DNA from: Gracilibacillus salinarum
Lineage (GTDB): Bacteria > Bacillota > Bacilli > Bacillales > Amphibacillaceae
DNA: 64,000 nt
Assembly (NCBI RefSeq): GCF_022919575.1
Contig: NZ_CP095071.1
Coordinates: 1,860,001-1,924,000, forward strand
Reading direction: 5' to 3'
The position numbers and the translations under genes are program-made. Shown piece after piece: positions 60,482-64,000 of this stretch. A model generated the notes under the pieces. That model saw nothing but the letters and a program-made list of their open reading frames with translations. It was not told where the DNA came from and ran no database searches. How positions within the stretch are numbered: position 1 is the first letter of the stretch; every line of letters starts with the position of its first letter.

Positions 60482-61986
60482 ATCACTTTCACCTCATCTT
60501 GTTCTATGCTCGAAGCAACAGATAATAACTCATTTTGCTCCACTTCTCTGTAATTGTACTGTCTAATCATTTCTCCTTTGCGCATAACAAGGATTCTGTC
60601 ACTCATCCCAATTACTTCAGGCATTTCAGTAGAGATAAATAAAATAGCCATTCCATCATCCGCTAACTTCTGTATTAAAGCATAAATCTCTGCTTTTGCT
60701 CCCACATCTACCCCTCTGGTCGGCTCTTCCAAAATCAAAATATCAGGGTTGGTTGCGAGCCATTTGGATAAAACAATCTTTTGCTGATTTCCGCCACTTA
60801 ATAGATTCACTACCTGTTTGGAACTAGGTGTTTTAATATTAAAATCCTGTATATAATCTGTAATCAACTCTTGTTCCTTTTCTCTGTTTAATTTTGAATA
60901 TTCTGTTAATTGATCTAATATGGTTAGAGTTAGATTATGTTTGACTGTCATTTCCTTAATTAAACCATGTCTGTGCCGGTCAGGAGGAACGTATCCGATT
61001 TTCTGTTTTTTTGCTTGCTTAGGACTCTTAATGTTTGCTTTCTTTCCATTTATCATGATGGTTCCTTTCCCTTTCTTCAATCCAAAAAGACGCTCTGCTA
61101 CATTGTGTGTACCAGCTCCCATTAATCCAAAAAGTCCTACAATTTCTCCTTTTCGTACTTGGAAGTTCACTTTTTGATTTGGTCCCAAAGTCATTTCCTG
61201 TACATCGAGAACTACTTCTTCACTTCGAATTTTGGTTTTATTAGGGTACAGTTCCGCTACTTCTCTTCCTACCATCATATTTATTATTTGATCTTGCGTT
61301 GTTTCTTTCGTTCGTTTCGTAGCTATTTTTTTCCCGTCTCGTAATACAGTCACGCGATCTGCTATTTCAAACACTTCAGGCATCCGGTGTGAGACGTAAA
61401 CAATAGCAACTCCTTGTTCTTTTAGACGCATCACTACTTCCAGCATGTTCCTCACTTCATTTTCTGGTAATGCTGCAGATGGTTCGTCCATAATCAATAT
61501 TTCAGCATCGAATGAGATCGCCTTAGCAATTTCTACCACTTGCTGGCTTTGAACACTCAGGTTCTGTACCTTCTCTCGAACATCAATAGAAGCCCCTAAT
61601 GAATCAATTAATGCTTGTGCTTTCTCATTCATCTGTTTCCAATTGATAACACCTAAAGTTCCAGTTATAGATGGACGGTCCATAAAGATATTCTCAGCTA
61701 CCGATAAATTCGGAAATAAGTTGAACTCCTGATGAATCATGGAAATTCCTGCTCTCGCAGCATCACTAGGAGATTTAATGCGAATCTCTTCTCCTTTAAT
61801 AGAGAAAGTACCTTTTGTCTGAGTGTATACGCCAGACAATATCTTCATAAGCGTTGATTTTCCCGCACCATTCTCTCCCATTAAGGCATGAACTTCTCCT
61901 TTAAACAGTTCCAAGTCCACACTGGATAGTGCCTTCACACCAGGAAATAATTTATCAATTCCTTCCATTTTTAAAATACTTTCCAT
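60478..61986 (-). CDS. RbsA-type sugar ABC transporter ATPase
   Basis: A 502-residue double ATPase. The first cassette has Walker A GENGAGKST, signature LSVQSQQ and Walker B LIMDEPSAAL. The second has a degenerate Walker A (GLMGAGTHNV) but an intact LSGGNQQK signature and LILEEPTRGVD. One weakened site is normal in RbsA/MglA proteins. It is the only importer ATPase gene in the window and belongs to the CUT2 importer of this operon. Confidence 0.95.
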   Translation of the reverse strand: MESILKMEGIDKLFPGVKALSSVDLELFKGEVHALMGENGAGKSTLMKILSGVYTQTKGTFSIKGEEIRIKSPSDAARAGISMIHQEFNLFPNLSVAENIFMDRPSITGTLGVINWKQMNEKAQALIDSLGASIDVREKVQNLSVQSQQVVEIAKAISFDAEILIMDEPSAALPENEVRNMLEVVMRLKEQGVAIVYVSHRMPEVFEIADRVTVLRDGKKIATKRTKETTQDQIINMMVGREVAELYPNKTKIRSEEVVLDVQEMTLGPNQKVNFQVRKGEIVGLFGLMGAGTHNVAERLFGLKKGKGTIMINGKKANIKSPKQAKKQKIGYVPPDRHRHGLIKEMTVKHNLTLTILDQLTEYSKLNREKEQELITDYIQDFNIKTPSSKQVVNLLSGGNQQKIVLSKWLATNPDILILEEPTRGVDVGAKAEIYALIQKLADDGMAILFISTEMPEVIGMSDRILVMRKGEMIRQYNYREVEQNELLSVASSIEQDEVKVI

Positions 61987-62017
61987 GTCATCACTTCCTT
62001 TCTTATGACGGATCTTC

Positions 62018-62926
62018 TTAGAAAATTTCTAGTTGTTTTCTCGCTTTGGAGATCTCACTTTGAGTAGGCATCCCTTGCTGTGCTCCATTTTTTTGAACTG
62101 AAATCGATGCAGCAATATTCGCCGTTTCAATAGCATCATGTATGGTGGCTCCTCTTGCAAGTTCCACGGTTAGTACACCGTTAAATGTGTCTCCTGCTCC
62201 CGTTGTATCGACCGTATCTACCTTTATTCCTGCCATCTTTTGGAGTGAGTGGTTTTGCCAATACTCAATACCATTTGCTCCCTTTGTTTGAATTACTTTT
62301 GAATGAAAATCTCTTATTAATGGTTCATCAGTTGAGAAGATCGTCTTGTATTCGTGCTCGTTTGGTGTTAGATAGGTTATGTTCTCAAGAAAATGTCTGG
62401 TAAGCTTCCTAGCAGGAGCTGGATTGTATACTACTGGAATACAATGTAGTTGACAGATATCGACTACTTGTTCTTGAACAAGGTTGGGGATTTCATTTTG
62501 CATTAATACAATATCTGCCTCTGCAATCAAATGAGAAAGTCCCACAATATCTTTAACGGTTAATCTTCCGTTTGCTCCTTCATTAATTAATATAGAGTTT
62601 TCGCCATTAACAACCGTAACAATCGCTTTACCGGTAGTTGCGTTGTCTTTCACAAGGATATTCTCTGTGTTAATTTCTTGTGATTTTAAATGCTTGATAG
62701 CTTCTCTACCTAAATTATCTGAACCAACAGCACCTATAAAGGTAACATTCGCGCATGCACGAGCAGATGCGACAGCTTGATTAGCCCCTTTACCTCCAGG
62801 AAAAATATCAAATTTTCTTGCAACCATTGTTTCACCTGGACTTGGCCACTTTTCTGCAGTGACTACAAAATCCATGTTAATACTTCCAACGATGATTACA
62901 TTAGGTTTTGTACGTGCAAGCTTCAA
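62018..62926 (-). CDS. PfkB-family sugar kinase, ribokinase-like
   Basis: A 302-residue kinase. The N-terminal signature GSINMDFVVTAEKWPSPGET is followed by FPGGKGANQAVASARAC, which is ribokinase-like. VDTTGAGDTFNGVLTVEL supplies the anion hole and catalytic Asp. It phosphorylates the sugar brought in by the downstream importer or released by the operon's hydrolases. It resembles RbsK, but the operon carries extra enzymes not found in plain ribose operons, so I leave the symbol open. Confidence 0.9.
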   Translation of the reverse strand: MKLARTKPNVIIVGSINMDFVVTAEKWPSPGETMVARKFDIFPGGKGANQAVASARACANVTFIGAVGSDNLGREAIKHLKSQEINTENILVKDNATTGKAIVTVVNGENSILINEGANGRLTVKDIVGLSHLIAEADIVLMQNEIPNLVQEQVVDICQLHCIPVVYNPAPARKLTRHFLENITYLTPNEHEYKTIFSTDEPLIRDFHSKVIQTKGANGIEYWQNHSLQKMAGIKVDTVDTTGAGDTFNGVLTVELARGATIHDAIETANIAASISVQKNGAQQGMPTQSEISKARKQLEIF

Positions 62927-62939
62927 TTCATGTCTCTCC

Positions 62940-63935
62940 TTAAATACTATCTAAAGGTTTTGTTGAACCTCTTGCCATTAAAGTAACTGGTAATAAATAG
63001 TTACTGTCTCGGACATCATATACTCCTTCAATTTTTTCGATCAATAATTCTGCCGCTTTTTCTCCCATTAAATAGATAGGCTGTTGTATCGTAGTTAATT
63101 GAGGTGTCGTATATTTACAAAGGTCAATGTCATCATATCCAATTATTTGTAAATCATTTGGAACGTTGATTCCGATTTCTTTCGCCGCTCTCAATACACC
63201 CGCTGCTATTAAGTCATTCCCAGCAAAAACCGCATCAAATCGATTACCATCTTTAAAAATAGCCTGACTCATTTGATAAGCATAGTCTGCTTCATACTTA
63301 CACTCTTTTGTTTCAATTAATAATCCATGCTGTTTCATGGCAGTTTGGTAGCCCTCTGCTCTTTCTACAGCGGTGATAATATTACTTGGGCCAGAAAGAT
63401 GGAGAATGCTTTTACACCCTAAAGATATCAGATGCTCCGTTGCCAGCTTTCCTCCTTCTTGATTTTGAACAGCGATATAAGAAGATTTATTTTTATCTAC
63501 TCTATCTAAAAAAACAGTTGAAAAGGGGAGATTCTGATACACTGTATCCTCACAACTTTGATTCATAATTATTAATCCATCAATATATTTACTAGTCAGT
63601 TCTGTCACATATTTTTTTTCAATTTCAGGATCTGATTTCGTATTGCAAAGGACAACTACATATCCTTTCTTTTTGGCAACTTCTTCGATTGCCTTTGCTA
63701 ACTCCGGGAAAAATGGGTTGGTGATATCAGGAATCAACAGAGCGATGGTGTTAGACTTTTTTTTATATAGCATTCTTGCTACTTCATTAGGTTTATAGTT
63801 TAAATGTTTAATAGCATCTTCCACTTGTTTAAGTGTTTCTTGACTGACATACCCTTTTTTATTAATGACCCGTGAAACTGTAGCTTCTGATACATTGGCA
63901 TATTTAGCAACTTCTCGAATAGTTGTTGGACTCAC
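62940..63935 (-). CDS. LacI-family transcriptional regulator (RbsR-like)
   Basis: A 331-residue repressor with helix-turn-helix TTIREVAKYANVSEATVSRVI at the N-terminus and a sugar-sensing periplasmic-binding-like domain (ALLIPDITNPFFPELAKAIEE, VFAGNDLIAAGVLRAAKEIG, IGYDDIDLCKYTTPQLTTI). It starts at GTG 63935 and is the first gene of the operon. The palindrome 11 bp upstream is a likely autoregulatory operator. Confidence 0.92.
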   Translation of the reverse strand: MSPTTIREVAKYANVSEATVSRVINKKGYVSQETLKQVEDAIKHLNYKPNEVARMLYKKKSNTIALLIPDITNPFFPELAKAIEEVAKKKGYVVVLCNTKSDPEIEKKYVTELTSKYIDGLIIMNQSCEDTVYQNLPFSTVFLDRVDKNKSSYIAVQNQEGGKLATEHLISLGCKSILHLSGPSNIITAVERAEGYQTAMKQHGLLIETKECKYEADYAYQMSQAIFKDGNRFDAVFAGNDLIAAGVLRAAKEIGINVPNDLQIIGYDDIDLCKYTTPQLTTIQQPIYLMGEKAAELLIEKIEGVYDVRDSNYLLPVTLMARGSTKPLDSI

Positions 63936-63946
63936 CTCTTTCTATC

Positions 63947-63960
63947 TGTAACGGGTTACA
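63947..63960. promoter_or_regulatory. LacI/RbsR-type operator
   Basis: TGTAACGGGTTACA is a 14-bp palindrome with one central mismatch pair, of the size and style of LacI-family operators. It lies 11 bp upstream of the regulator's start codon. Confidence 0.65.
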
Positions 63961-64000
63961 CATTGAAAAAAATGTTCTCACACGTAAAGGTTTGTATAGT

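Noticed and set aside
59946..60566. 206-codon forward frame antisense to the RbsC-type permease
   Set aside because: It lies opposite a clear CUT2 permease and the start of the ATPase-gene overlap, and its Thr/Ile/Pro-rich composition is typical of an antisense shadow.

Overview
The window is AT-rich DNA with the gene organisation of a low-GC Gram-positive Bacillaceae bacterium. The signs are strong GGAGG ribosome sites, SigA promoters with 17-bp spacers, CcpA (cre) sites, lipobox substrate-binding lipoproteins, DUF624 (YesL-like) proteins and TTG/GTG starts. A moderately halophilic soil or marine genus such as Gracilibacillus or Halobacillus would fit, but the sequence alone does not fix the genus. 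Almost everything concerns uptake and breakdown of carbohydrates.

Layout. (1) 1-7415, reverse: a glycan operon with a GH2 glycosidase, a sulfatase, a DUF624 protein, a lipoprotein binding protein and two permeases. Its SigA promoter has a perfect cre site over the -10 box. (2) 7989-9453: an ECF sigma factor and an overlapping, probably anti-sigma, membrane protein. (3) 9813-15136: a YeeE/YedE sulfur transporter, an array of 52-bp tandem hairpins, an MFS transporter, a siderophore-binding lipoprotein under a perfect Fur box, and an SRPBCC protein. (4) 15.2-19.2 kb: a rearranged accessory patch with a truncated and an intact copy of a phage replisome-organizer (RepO/DnaD-like) gene. These flank nagA and an unlisted type I toxin-antitoxin locus. 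(5) 19281-33144, reverse: a long sugar-acid-type catabolic cluster with RpiB, a LacI regulator, an ABC importer, GarR, three RraA-like proteins (two nearly identical), a 2-hydroxyacid dehydrogenase, an aldehyde dehydrogenase, an Fe-alcohol dehydrogenase, an Ldh-family dehydrogenase and DUF624.

(6) 34295-45141, reverse: two more CUT1 ABC importers with AraC regulators, a zinc-type dehydrogenase and a TIM-barrel isomerase. (7) 45.6-49.3 kb: a decayed permease gene, an IS3-family element that removed the end of another RepO-like gene, and a small sigma-70 factor. (8) 49549-54743, forward: an RpiR regulator, two Gfo/Idh/MocA oxidoreductases and a PTS EIIBCA permease. (9) 54892-63935, reverse: LacI regulator, ribokinase-like kinase, RbsA/RbsC/RbsC/RbsB-type importer, ureidoglycolate-lyase-like protein, M20 hydrolase and a glutamine-amidotransferase-like protein in one operon.

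The three CUT1 importers that are fully contained, and the one cut by the left edge, have no ATPase gene nearby. They probably share an MsmX-type ATPase encoded elsewhere. Only the ribose-type importer brings its own.

The most unusual signal is a fixed-length element of about 105 bp. It lies upstream of both intact RepO-like genes and of the small sigma-factor gene. Its two end motifs are exactly 94 bp apart in all three copies and bracket a stem-loop. Other notable items are a four-copy dispersed intergenic repeat, two different tandem arrays that both have a 52-bp period, and the type I toxin-antitoxin locus.
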